6,039 nt of DNA from JAAYYY01 sp032260445 (GTDB lineage: Bacteria; Chloroflexota; Anaerolineae; Promineifilales; Promineifilaceae), in assembly GCA_032260445.1 (NCBI GenBank), contig JAVVFG010000265.1:1-6039 (forward strand), in the 5' to 3' direction. The position numbers and the translations under genes were made by a program. How positions within the stretch are numbered: the stretch's first letter is position 1; each line of letters begins with the position of its first letter. This document shows, in pieces, positions 1 through 5,621 of the stretch. Below the pieces are notes generated by a model. It saw nothing but the letters and a program-made list of their open reading frames with translations, did no database searches and had not been told where the DNA came from.

Positions 1-680
1 CCCCGGTTGAACGCCGCCACCGCGTCGGCCACGCTGTCCTGTGGGACCAGGGTGACGTCGAAGCGCGGGTTAAGCCGGGCAATAGATAGCACGTAATAGA
101 CGAAGTACTCGCCCACACTATTGCGCGCAAAGGTGATGCGCTTGCCTTGCAGCTCGTTGATCGTGTCAATCTCGCGCGCCCAAAGCTGGTCGGCGCCGGC
201 GCTCTCATCCACGATGGCCGTAATCACGCCGGGGCTGTCCAGCGCCACGGCGTCGAGCGTCGTCAGCAGGCAGTCCCACTGTCCGTTGGCAAGGAGCGCG
301 TTCCGCTGTTCCTCGGAAATGTCGTACGCGGGGTCGTCGTCGAGGAGGAAGGGGACGATGCCCAGGCGGAAGCCGTGTTCCACGTCGATGCCCGCCATCT
401 GCATCTGCTGCAAGGTGAAATAGCTGCCAAAGGCATCGGCGCCACAGACGTATGCCGGCAAGTCGCCGCTCCCCTCAGCCGCGGGCCCAAAGATCGGGTC
501 GGGAGAGGTCAGATTGGCAGCCGGCGTCGGCCGGCCGGGCTGGACGACCGGCACGGCGGTGGGTTCTTCCTCGGCGACCAGATTCCGCACCACGCTCGCG
601 ACGACGAGGACGCCGACGGCAAGCAAAGCCACAGCGATGATGGCAATGAATACGATCCGGGTTCTGTCTAGCCTTTGCAT
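1..680 (-). CDS. Membrane-anchored ABC-type substrate-binding protein (NMT1/SsuA-like), 3' end beyond window
   Basis: Reading leftwards from the ATG at 680 gives 226 uninterrupted codons up to the window edge, so the C-terminus is missing. Residues 8-31 form one hydrophobic helix (RIVFIAIIAVALLAVGVLVV...). No lipobox cysteine follows it, so it looks like an uncleaved signal anchor or an ordinary signal peptide rather than a lipoprotein signal. A Pro/Ala-rich linker follows (about 37-60), then an alpha/beta binding domain from about 75. Recognisable blocks are QWDCLLTTLDAVAL (134-147), IVDESAGADQL (156-166), INELQGKRITFARNSVGEYF (174-193) and VTLVPQDSVADAVAAFN (209-225). These are typical of periplasmic binding proteins for nitrate, sulfonate, taurine or thiamine-precursor uptake; the ligand cannot be told. 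The start is supported by GAGAGGAGAAGACG before the ATG. No permease or ATPase gene is visible here. Related binding domains also occur fused to OmpA-like modules, which the missing part would decide. Confidence 0.8.
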   Translation of the reverse strand, partial: MQRLDRTRIVFIAIIAVALLAVGVLVVASVVRNLVAEEEPTAVPVVQPGRPTPAANLTSPDPIFGPAAEGSGDLPAYVCGADAFGSYFTLQQMQMAGIDVEHGFRLGIVPFLLDDDPAYDISEEQRNALLANGQWDCLLTTLDAVALDSPGVITAIVDESAGADQLWAREIDTINELQGKRITFARNSVGEYFVYYVLSIARLNPRFDVTLVPQDSVADAVAAFNR

Positions 681-697
681 CGTCTTCTCCTCTCAAC

Positions 698-721
698 GCC
701 GCCCCGCGGCAACGGGGCAGC
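698..721 (-). promoter_or_regulatory. Stem-loop between decarboxylase and substrate-binding gene
   Basis: On the minus strand the 74-nt spacer holds a 9-bp stem with one G-U wobble. Its core is GCCCCG / CGGGGC (713-718 and 701-706) around the 6-nt loop UUGCCG. No U-run follows, so it does not fit an intrinsic terminator. It ends about 17 nt before the ATG at 680, just upstream of the GAGAGGAGA ribosome-binding region. It could protect the 3' end of the decarboxylase message or tune translation of the next gene. That role is inference from position only. Confidence 0.4.
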
Positions 722-754
722 AACGCTCATCAATCTCTACGCACGAGCACGGGC

Positions 755-2227
755 TCACGTTGCGTGCAGTGCGCTGGCGGCGCCCCGATAGCCCAGGTTC
801 ATGAGCACGTCGCCGGCCGATTGCCCCGGCAGCACAGTAAAGGTGTACTCACCATTTTCGTGATCGACGATCAGCTCTTCTGCCTCGGGCAGAACGCAAT
901 GTTTGCTGCCACGCACACCCCCGAGCATTTCCTGGTAGGCGCCAATGCTGAAGAAGCCGAGGTAGAGCTCATCTGTTTCTACCGGCAGATACAGCGGGGA
1001 CTGGCTGCGCTCGGGCGGGTAAATGTCGTCGCTGTCACACGTCATCCCGCCGAGCTGCACGCGCTGGAAAGGCTTGTCTAGATGGTTGAGCGGCAGGACG
1101 ATGAAATGCTCGCCCAGCGCCCAGCTATCGGGGAAGGAGGACATGATCGAGCCGTCGATGAGATACCAGGGCAAGCCCGAACGATTCTCCTTGGTCATGA
1201 CCACCCTGAAGAGATGCGCGCCGTGTTCGGCGGTCGTATACCGCCCAAATTCGCCCATCACGTCGGGTACCGGCACGCCGTAGCGCCGGCAGACGTCCTG
1301 CATCGTCGACAGTAGGAGGTGGGCGAAGGCATGGTAATCGAACGAAAAGTCCAACGTCATCGCTACGGGCATGCCGCCGCCGAAGTCGAAGATCGAGAGA
1401 CTCGGGTAGCGCTGCCGCATCCGGGCATAAATTTCCATGGGCGGCGTCAGCCACTTTACAAATGCCTCGCGATCCGTGATCTGGCTACCGACCATCGCAT
1501 GGTAGAGGCGGAGATTTAGGTTCGGTGCAGCGGCGATGTAGTCAGCCGCCTTCCACATATCGTCGACGCTAAAGCCGAAGCGGGAGTTAGCATGGTCCAT
1601 TTCCTCGAGGTCGTCGTGGGCGCCATAGCTTTTCTGGCGCAGACCGACATCAAAGGAGAGCCCTGAGGTGATCAGCGGCGTCAGCTCCGACAGATCTTCA
1701 AGCACAGGAATGAGCCGCTCATGTTCGCTGCGCAACGCAAGCAAATTAGCGGCATAGTCGGTGCCCTCCGGCTTAAAGCCATTGGCGATGAGCATCCGCT
1801 CCGCAGGCAACAGGCCGCGCGCGATCATCTGGCGCGCAATATCCACGTCTATGGTCGAGGACATCTCATGATGTGCGCCCGCACCCAGCGTCGTGCGGAT
1901 TACCTCCTCGGCAGCATTTGCTTTCGACGCATACGCGTAGTGGAAGCGCCCCTTGTAACCCAGGTCGTCGATCGCCGCGGCAAATATGTCACACATACGC
2001 TCGATCTGCCGCCGGATCATCGGCAGGTAGACGATCTCCAGCGGGCTGTTGAAACGCTGGTCCGGTGCCGGTCGCCTCTCGCCCCCCAGGAACAGCTGCG
2101 CCAGATCGAGTTCCTTGAAGAAAAGGTGACCATCCTGCACGTGGAGATAGTCGTTGAATTCGAAGCCGTCGGGAACCGGCGTCTCTTTCTCCCAGCCGAT
2201 AACTGGCCCGGTAGCAGCTTGTGCCAT
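755..2227 (-). CDS. speA: Arginine decarboxylase, short PLP fold-III family (SpeA-like)
   Basis: This 490-aa cytosolic enzyme is expected to decarboxylate L-arginine to agmatine, the entry to polyamine synthesis. It has the Orn/DAP/Arg decarboxylase plan: an alanine-racemase-like barrel, then a beta domain. Visible motifs are HYAYASKAN (96-104, PLP lysine K102), IANGFK (147-152), DFGGGMPV (281-288, phosphate-binding glycines), GEFGRYTTAEHG (325-336), GGMTCDSDDIYPPE (393-406, active-site C397 and D398) and LGFFSIGAYQEMLGG (423-437). The CDSDD, GAYQE and HCVLP blocks match the roughly 460-aa proteins annotated as arginine decarboxylase in Bacteroidetes and others. Canonical SpeA (~630-660 aa) carries extra insertions that are absent here, so the symbol marks function rather than strict orthology. 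The start is fixed by AAAGGAG six bases before the ATG. Substrate is inferred from family; a related diamine-forming or DAP-type activity is possible. Confidence 0.85.
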   Translation of the reverse strand: MAQAATGPVIGWEKETPVPDGFEFNDYLHVQDGHLFFKELDLAQLFLGGERRPAPDQRFNSPLEIVYLPMIRRQIERMCDIFAAAIDDLGYKGRFHYAYASKANAAEEVIRTTLGAGAHHEMSSTIDVDIARQMIARGLLPAERMLIANGFKPEGTDYAANLLALRSEHERLIPVLEDLSELTPLITSGLSFDVGLRQKSYGAHDDLEEMDHANSRFGFSVDDMWKAADYIAAAPNLNLRLYHAMVGSQITDREAFVKWLTPPMEIYARMRQRYPSLSIFDFGGGMPVAMTLDFSFDYHAFAHLLLSTMQDVCRRYGVPVPDVMGEFGRYTTAEHGAHLFRVVMTKENRSGLPWYLIDGSIMSSFPDSWALGEHFIVLPLNHLDKPFQRVQLGGMTCDSDDIYPPERSQSPLYLPVETDELYLGFFSIGAYQEMLGGVRGSKHCVLPEAEELIVDHENGEYTFTVLPGQSAGDVLMNLGYRGAASALHAT

Positions 2228-2233
2228 AGGGAA

Positions 2234-2239
2234 CTCCTT
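2234..2239 (-). promoter_or_regulatory. Shine-Dalgarno AAGGAG of the decarboxylase gene
   Basis: The minus strand reads AAAGGAGTTCCCT directly before the ATG at 2227. The AGGAG core and 6-7 nt spacing are near ideal and fix the decarboxylase start. Confidence 0.75.
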
Positions 2240-2260
2240 TACGAGAATACGCGTCGGCTA

Positions 2261-2290
2261 ATTATAGTAGATTTGGGGAAAATGTGTCAG
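2261..2290 (-). promoter_or_regulatory. Sigma70-type promoter of the decarboxylase gene
   Basis: On the minus strand there is a perfect TATAAT at 2266-2261. The -35-like CTGACA at 2290-2285 matches TTGACA in five of six bases, with an 18-nt spacer. The predicted transcription start is about 25-28 nt before the ATG at 2227, leaving room for the AAGGAG ribosome-binding site. The TATAAT box contains the TAA stop (2264-2262) of the upstream mcrC remnant, so the promoter lies inside the 3' end of that gene. It implies that the decarboxylase is transcribed independently of the damaged gene. Confidence 0.65.
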
Positions 2291-3322
2291 CAGCGGGCAG
2301 CGCGGCGACGAAGGCCGCGCCCTCAGCTGCCAGGTCTGCCTCCAGAGACAGCGTGAGCGCCCGTACGTGGACATCGCCAACCTGCACGTCGAGCGAGCGG
2401 CGCGGTTTCTGGGCGTAGACGAGAACCGCTTCACGGCAGCGCCGGAGCTCGGCATAGGTCACGATTTGCTGGATATCGGTCGCGGTTATCTCCGCCTTAT
2501 ACTTGGTATCGAGCACCACGGCAGCGCGACCGGCGCCGTCGTAGATAACCATGTCCAACGTGAAGGCAAGCGGCGTCTGTCCGCCCGCTTCCACCCGTTC
2601 CTGTACGGCCAGCCGCCACGGGCGGGGGAGATGCTTGTGCAGCCAGCGGGCCCCCACCTGCTCGACCAGCCGGGCGATGTTCACGAGAAAGGGCACCATC
2701 GAGGCTGTGGTAGGCACGCCGCACCTCACTCTGCACTGGCTCGCGACAGAGCCCGCTGCGAGCGATGCGCTGCAGTGTCCACGCTATGAGCTGGTTCTCG
2801 GCAACGTCCGCCGTGTGTTCCTCGAACAGACTATCGAATTGCGGTTGCGATACACGCTCTCGACGCCGGATCATGCGGCCGCGCACGTAAGGCAGCGCCT
2901 CAGCGCGCGACTCATACGCATGGTAGAGTCCGCGGAGGCGGCGCGCCATCACCGCGCGCGCCAGCAGAAGCGCGAGCTGCTCGAACAGATCGCGCACCGA
3001 ATCGCTCGTCACTAGCCCGTGCAGGAACTCAATGCCGTCCAGGCGGTAGGCATAGGCAAGGAGGAGAAACAAGTTGGGGGCGCGTGCGCGGCTGGAACAG
3101 CACGTCGAGCGCTGCGGTCAGAGGAATATGGCCGGCCCAGCCGGCCGCGGTCAGCTCCTATTGCCCGCCAGTACGCGGCGACCGAAACGCCACGTAGAGG
3201 ATGGGGCGCTCTACGCCATAGTTCTGCCACAGTAGCGTGCCTACCTCTGGCGACAATTCCCCGGGCGGCAGACGCGTGGCTTCATATTCGGTGAGGTAAA
3301 TCGTGCGGGGTGGGGCGAGCAT
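2262..3322 (-). pseudogene. mcrC: McrC-like 5-methylcytosine restriction endonuclease, degraded
   Basis: Three minus-strand frames together carry one McrC protein, the nuclease partner of the McrB GTPase. Segment 1 (from ATG 3322) has IYLTEYEATRLPPGELSPE, then an amber TAG at 3160-3158, then WAGHIPLTAALDVLFQPRTR. Segment 2 starts at the GGGGG tract 3076-3080 and reads PNLFLLLAYAYRLDGIEFL, LPYVRGRM and ENQLIAWTLQRI down to AYHSL near 2701. Segment 3, in the third frame from about 2699 to the TAA at 2262, has VPFLVNIARLVEQ, then the PD-(D/E)xK nuclease block with D (2555-2553), D (2510-2508) and K (2504-2502) in LDMVIYD and VVLDTKYK. Between segments 2 and 3 about 65-75 residues normally present in McrC seem missing. 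No mcrB is adjacent. Assembly errors could explain the amber and the homopolymer shift, but hardly the missing stretch. Confidence 0.82.
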
Positions 3323-3328
3323 CGAGCC

Positions 3329-3334
3329 ATTGTA
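3329..3334 (-). promoter_or_regulatory. Candidate -10 box TACAAT before the mcrC remnant (leaderless?)
   Basis: The minus strand reads TACAATGGCTCGATG. The TACAAT ends 6 nt before the ATG at 3322, and no Shine-Dalgarno sequence is present. This spacing would place the transcription start at or next to the start codon, as in leaderless bacterial genes. No good -35 box is visible, so the call is tentative. Upstream readthrough from the gene at 3742-3374, which ends 51 nt before this ATG, is the alternative. Confidence 0.35.
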
Positions 3335-3366
3335 GCACGCTGCCCGCCGCCCCGCAGCCGTAGCTA
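3333..3366 (-). other. Weak stem-loop downstream of the stress-type gene
   Basis: Just after the stop at 3374, the minus strand can pair TAGC (3366-3363) with GCTA (3336-3333). Inside that, GCTGC (3358-3354) can pair with GCAGC (3343-3339) around a GC-rich loop. There is no T-run after it. It could be a weak 3' end or processing structure, or chance in GC-rich DNA. Confidence 0.2.
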
Positions 3367-3373
3367 AGAGCGG

Positions 3374-3742
3374 TTAATCATCAAGCGACGTGCGCCCGCC
3401 AAGCTTCTGGAAGAAGGCTGCCAGCTCCACGGCATCCTCATCGTCCACCTCGGCGACCACCAGCACAGCCTGCCCGGTCTCGACTTCCTCGACGAAGTAC
3501 GACGACAATTCCTCATCGTCCAGCCCGGTCAGAACCTTGTCGAGGATGGCCTGAGGGCTAGCGCCGCCGAGGTTGGCGCCCGCACCCGCCAGCAGCCCGG
3601 CCGGGCGCACCTCGCCCACGTCGTCGGCGACGTCGCCTTCATAGACAGTCGTCTCAACATCCTCAAACTTCGTGCCTGCCAGAGCGCCGATTGCCTCGCT
3701 GGCTTCAGCTTGCGACGAAAACAATGCGGCAACTGTTGACAT
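3374..3742 (-). CDS. Small acidic protein, YflT / general-stress-protein-17M-like
   Basis: This 122-aa protein is very acidic, with no signal peptide or clear membrane helix. It opens with a beta-alpha unit (STVAALFSSQAEASEAIGAL, about 2-21) and has a Gly/Ala-rich centre (AGLLAGAGANLGGAS, 48-62). It closes with a second unit, LDDEELSSYFVEEVETGQAV (73-92) then LVVAEVDDEDAVELAAFFQK. The plan of a strand with AxxAI helix, a glycine-rich middle, and ..Y.e.v..G..lV.v.. followed by a terminal helix and Gly-Gly resembles the YflT heat-stress domain family found in many bacteria. That family's molecular role is poorly known. The start at 3742 is fixed by AAGGAG 8 nt upstream. It heads the leftward genes and diverges from the SirB1-type gene. 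The family call is from pattern only and could be wrong; the gene itself is well supported. Confidence 0.75.
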   Translation of the reverse strand: MSTVAALFSSQAEASEAIGALAGTKFEDVETTVYEGDVADDVGEVRPAGLLAGAGANLGGASPQAILDKVLTGLDDEELSSYFVEEVETGQAVLVVAEVDDEDAVELAAFFQKLGGRTSLDD

Positions 3743-3750
3743 AATTCTTT

Positions 3751-3756
3751 CTCCTT
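3751..3756 (-). promoter_or_regulatory. Shine-Dalgarno AAGGAG of the stress-type gene
   Basis: The minus strand reads CCAAGGAGAAAGAATTATG. AAGGAG lies 8 nt before the ATG at 3742 and decides this start. Confidence 0.7.
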
Positions 3757-3795
3757 GGTGCCCGCTGGCGCAATTAGGTCAGATTGTCTCCTTCT

Positions 3796-3801
3796 ATTAT
3801 A
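3796..3801 (-). promoter_or_regulatory. -10 box TATAAT for the stress-type gene
   Basis: A perfect TATAAT reads leftwards at 3801-3796, inside the AT-richer divergent spacer 3743-3873. It sits about 53 nt before the ATG at 3742. The region 17-19 nt upstream offers only GACTTT or TGACTT, a poor -35. Transcription would therefore need an activator, an alternative sigma factor, or tolerance of a weak -35. The rest of the spacer shows no other clear element. Confidence 0.5.
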
Positions 3802-3869
3802 GGGGCGGCTACCATCGGAAAAGTCACATTTAAGATATAGATTCTCTGGCGTGCGCGTAGTCCTTGTTG

Positions 3870-3875
3870 CATAAT
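3870..3875 (+). promoter_or_regulatory. Candidate -10 box CATAAT overlapping the first ATG of the SirB1-type gene
   Basis: The plus strand reads TTGCATAATGCGGCGCATGGAC. CATAAT ends 7 nt before the second in-frame ATG (3883). No Shine-Dalgarno lies before either ATG (3874 or 3883). If CATAAT is the -10 box, transcription would start at the 3883 ATG and the message would be leaderless. No good -35 is visible, so this rests on spacing alone. Confidence 0.3.
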
Positions 3876-4701
3876 GCGGCGCATGGACCGTGAAGCCTTT
3901 GCCCATGCTGTGCGCCAGCCCAGCGTTGACGTGCCACACGCGGCGCTCCTGTTGGCGCGCGAAATCGCCTATCCCGGCCTGCCGCTCGAGCCCTATCTCG
4001 AGCAGCTCGACGCGCTCGCCACGTCGGCCCGCTCGCTCACCCTGATCTCCGACGAGCTAGAGCAGGGCGCCGCCCTCGCTACGCACCTCGCGGGCGAAGC
4101 CGGTTTTCAGGGCAACGTCGTCGCCTACAGCGATCCGCGCAATAGCTTCCTTAATGACGTCCTCGAGCGGCGGCAGGGCATCCCCATTACGCTCTCCATC
4201 GTCTTCATTGCTGTTGCCCGCCGTCTCGGCCTGGATGCTTATGGCATCGGCTTGCCCGGCCATTTCATCGCCGGCGTGCGTGCCGGCAGCCGGCGCGTGC
4301 TCCTCGACCCGTTTCATGGTGGCGCACGCCTCAACCTGGCCGACTGCCAGCGGCTGGTGCGGGAGACGGCCGGCTACCAGGGTCCCTTCGAGCGCGCTTG
4401 GCTGGAGCCGGTGGCGCCGCCCGCTATCCTTGCGCGCCTGCTCAACAACCTGCGCCTGATCTACTTCCGGTTGGCCGACTGGCCCAAGGCGCTCGCCGTC
4501 TTGGAGCGCTTACAGCAGGTGCAGCCCGACGAGCCGGCGCACCTGCGCGACCTCGGCCTCGTTCATTACCAACAGGACGCCTACTACGCCGCGGCTCACT
4601 ATCTGGAAGCTTACCTCGAGCGCGAACCCGACTCGCCCGAAGCAATCGCCATCCGCCAGAACCTGGCCGAAGAGTTCGCCCGCTGGGCGCGCATGAATTG
4701 A
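3874..4701 (+). CDS. SirB1 family protein: transglutaminase-like domain plus TPR-like tail
   Basis: The 275-aa product is expected to be cytosolic. The Transglut_core2-type core is clear: YSDPRNSFLNDVLERRQG (85-102), then IPITLSIVFIAVARRLGL (103-120), YGIGLPGHFIAG (123-134) and LLDPFHGG (143-150). PGH and DPF correspond to the His and Asp of a transglutaminase fold. I see no cysteine at the expected nucleophile position; the only Cys is 158, in LADCQRL. Classical catalysis is therefore doubtful, as generally in this family, whose biochemical role is not established. From about 182 to 270 the chain is helical with paired repeats (LRLIYFRLADWPKALAVLERLQQVQPDE, then LGLVHYQQDAYYAAAHYLEAYL), which look like TPR units for protein binding. 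The start is 3874 or 3883 (nine bases shorter); neither has a ribosome-binding site, and 3883 fits a leaderless start. The stop lies 15 nt before the next gene, so they are probably cotranscribed. Confidence 0.88.
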   Translation: MRRMDREAFAHAVRQPSVDVPHAALLLAREIAYPGLPLEPYLEQLDALATSARSLTLISDELEQGAALATHLAGEAGFQGNVVAYSDPRNSFLNDVLERRQGIPITLSIVFIAVARRLGLDAYGIGLPGHFIAGVRAGSRRVLLDPFHGGARLNLADCQRLVRETAGYQGPFERAWLEPVAPPAILARLLNNLRLIYFRLADWPKALAVLERLQQVQPDEPAHLRDLGLVHYQQDAYYAAAHYLEAYLEREPDSPEAIAIRQNLAEEFARWARMN

Positions 4702-4704
4702 ACG

Positions 4705-4710
4705 AGGAGG
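4705..4710 (+). promoter_or_regulatory. Shine-Dalgarno AGGAGG of the F420-dependent oxidoreductase gene
   Basis: The plus strand reads AACGAGGAGGAGGTTGATG, so AGGAGG lies 6 nt before the ATG at 4717. This favours that ATG over the TTG codon at 4714. Confidence 0.7.
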
Positions 4711-4716
4711 AGGTTG

Positions 4717-5586
4717 ATGGAAATCGGTGCTGTCTTTCCCCAGGCTGAGTTTCCTCCCGACGTCACCGCGGTGCGCGACTGGGCACACGCAGCCGAAGCG
4801 CTCGGCTACCGCCACGTCCTGGCCTACGATCACGTACTCGGCGCCGATCCCCAGCGGCCGGGTGGCTGGACAGGGCCGTACACCTATCAGGATCCCTTCT
4901 TCTCGCCATTCTTACTTTTCAGCTACATGGCGGCGGTGGCGCCACGCCTCGGCTACGTCACCGGCGTCATTATCTTGCCGCAGCGGCAGACTGCCCTTGT
5001 CGCCAAGCAGGCGGCGACCCTCGACGTCCTCTGCCAGGGGCGGCTGCGCCTCGGCGTCGGCGTTGGCTGGAATGCCGTCGAGTACGAGGCACTGAACGAG
5101 AACTTCCACAATCGCGGGCGGCGCCAGGAAGAACAGGTCGAGCTGCTGCAGCGGCTCTGGACCGAGCCCCTGGTCGCCTACCGTGGCAAGTGGCACCAGA
5201 TTACGGCTGCCGGACTCAATCCGATGCCGGTGCAGCGGCCAATCCCCGTCTGGTTTGGCGGGCACTCGGATGCCACCTTGCGCCGCATGGCCCGGCTGGG
5301 CGATGGCTGGCTGCCTGGCTACCGGACGGCGCCCCAGGCGCGGGAAGCGTTGGATCACGTCTCGGCCTACCTCGAAGCAGAGGGCCGCAGCTGGGACCNN
5401 NNNNNNNNCCTCCTCTACGGCGAGGCAGGCGATGCGGCGCGCTGGCGGCAGACGATTGATGAGTGGCAGACAGCCGGCGCCACCCACCTCTCCGTCAACA
5501 CGATGTACGCTGGCCTCGACGGGCCGCAGACGCACATCGAGGCGCTGCGCCAGTTTGCCGAGGTGGCGGGCCTGGACCGGTCGTAG
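4717..5586 (+). CDS. LLM class F420-dependent oxidoreductase (TIGR03619-like), with an N gap
   Basis: This is a luciferase-like TIM-barrel protein of 289 codons counting the gap. Such enzymes use reduced F420 (some use FMN) to reduce or oxidise small molecules in the cytosol; the substrate is unknown. Landmarks are YRHVLAYDHVLGADP (31-45), a barrel segment with YVTGVIILPQRQTALVAKQA (80-99), then TLDVLCQGRLRLGVGVGWNA (101-120), PIPVWFGGHSDATLRRMA (175-192) and LGDGWLPGY (194-202). It ends in the subfamily signature RWRQTIDEW...GATHLSVNTM. Ten Ns at 5399-5408 hide residues 228-231. The frame is the same on both sides, but relatives as I recall them carry about 8-9 residues here, so a few codons may be missing. 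The ATG at 4717 has an ideal AGGAGG. The gene sits 15 nt after the SirB1-type gene and 35 nt before the nitrilase gene, consistent with an operon. The family is sure; cofactor choice is inferred. Confidence 0.88.
   Translation: MEIGAVFPQAEFPPDVTAVRDWAHAAEALGYRHVLAYDHVLGADPQRPGGWTGPYTYQDPFFSPFLLFSYMAAVAPRLGYVTGVIILPQRQTALVAKQAATLDVLCQGRLRLGVGVGWNAVEYEALNENFHNRGRRQEEQVELLQRLWTEPLVAYRGKWHQITAAGLNPMPVQRPIPVWFGGHSDATLRRMARLGDGWLPGYRTAPQAREALDHVSAYLEAEGRSWDXXXXLLYGEAGDAARWRQTIDEWQTAGATHLSVNTMYAGLDGPQTHIEALRQFAEVAGLDRS
5399..5408. other. Assembly gap (10 Ns)
   Basis: Ten undetermined bases lie inside the F420-dependent oxidoreductase gene. A round run of ten is a usual scaffold placeholder, so the true length may differ. 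The reading frame is preserved if it is exactly 10. Confidence 0.95.
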
Positions 5587-5621
5587 CTGCTGCAGGCCGA
5601 CGGACAAAAAGGTTAGGCAAG

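Noticed and set aside
147..671. Plus-strand open frame of 174 codons opposite the substrate-binding gene
   Set aside because: The minus strand carries a coherent binding-protein sequence with a membrane helix and ribosome-binding site; this is its mirror.
1721..2356. Long plus-strand open frame (211 codons) opposite the decarboxylase
   Set aside because: It is a mirror of a GC-rich, strongly conserved minus-strand gene. It has no family resemblance and runs past that gene's promoter.
2367..3015. Plus-strand open frames opposite the mcrC remnant
   Set aside because: McrC motifs are clear on the minus strand; the plus-strand products are Arg/Ala/His-rich with no recognisable domain.
3076..3080. 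Programmed ribosomal frameshift in mcrC at the homopolymer
   Set aside because: An amber codon upstream and a second frame change with missing sequence downstream mean that one frameshift would not rescue the protein. Decay or sequence error is simpler.
3333..3366. Rho-independent terminator after the stress-type gene
   Set aside because: The stem is short and interrupted and has no T-run; kept only as a weak stem-loop.
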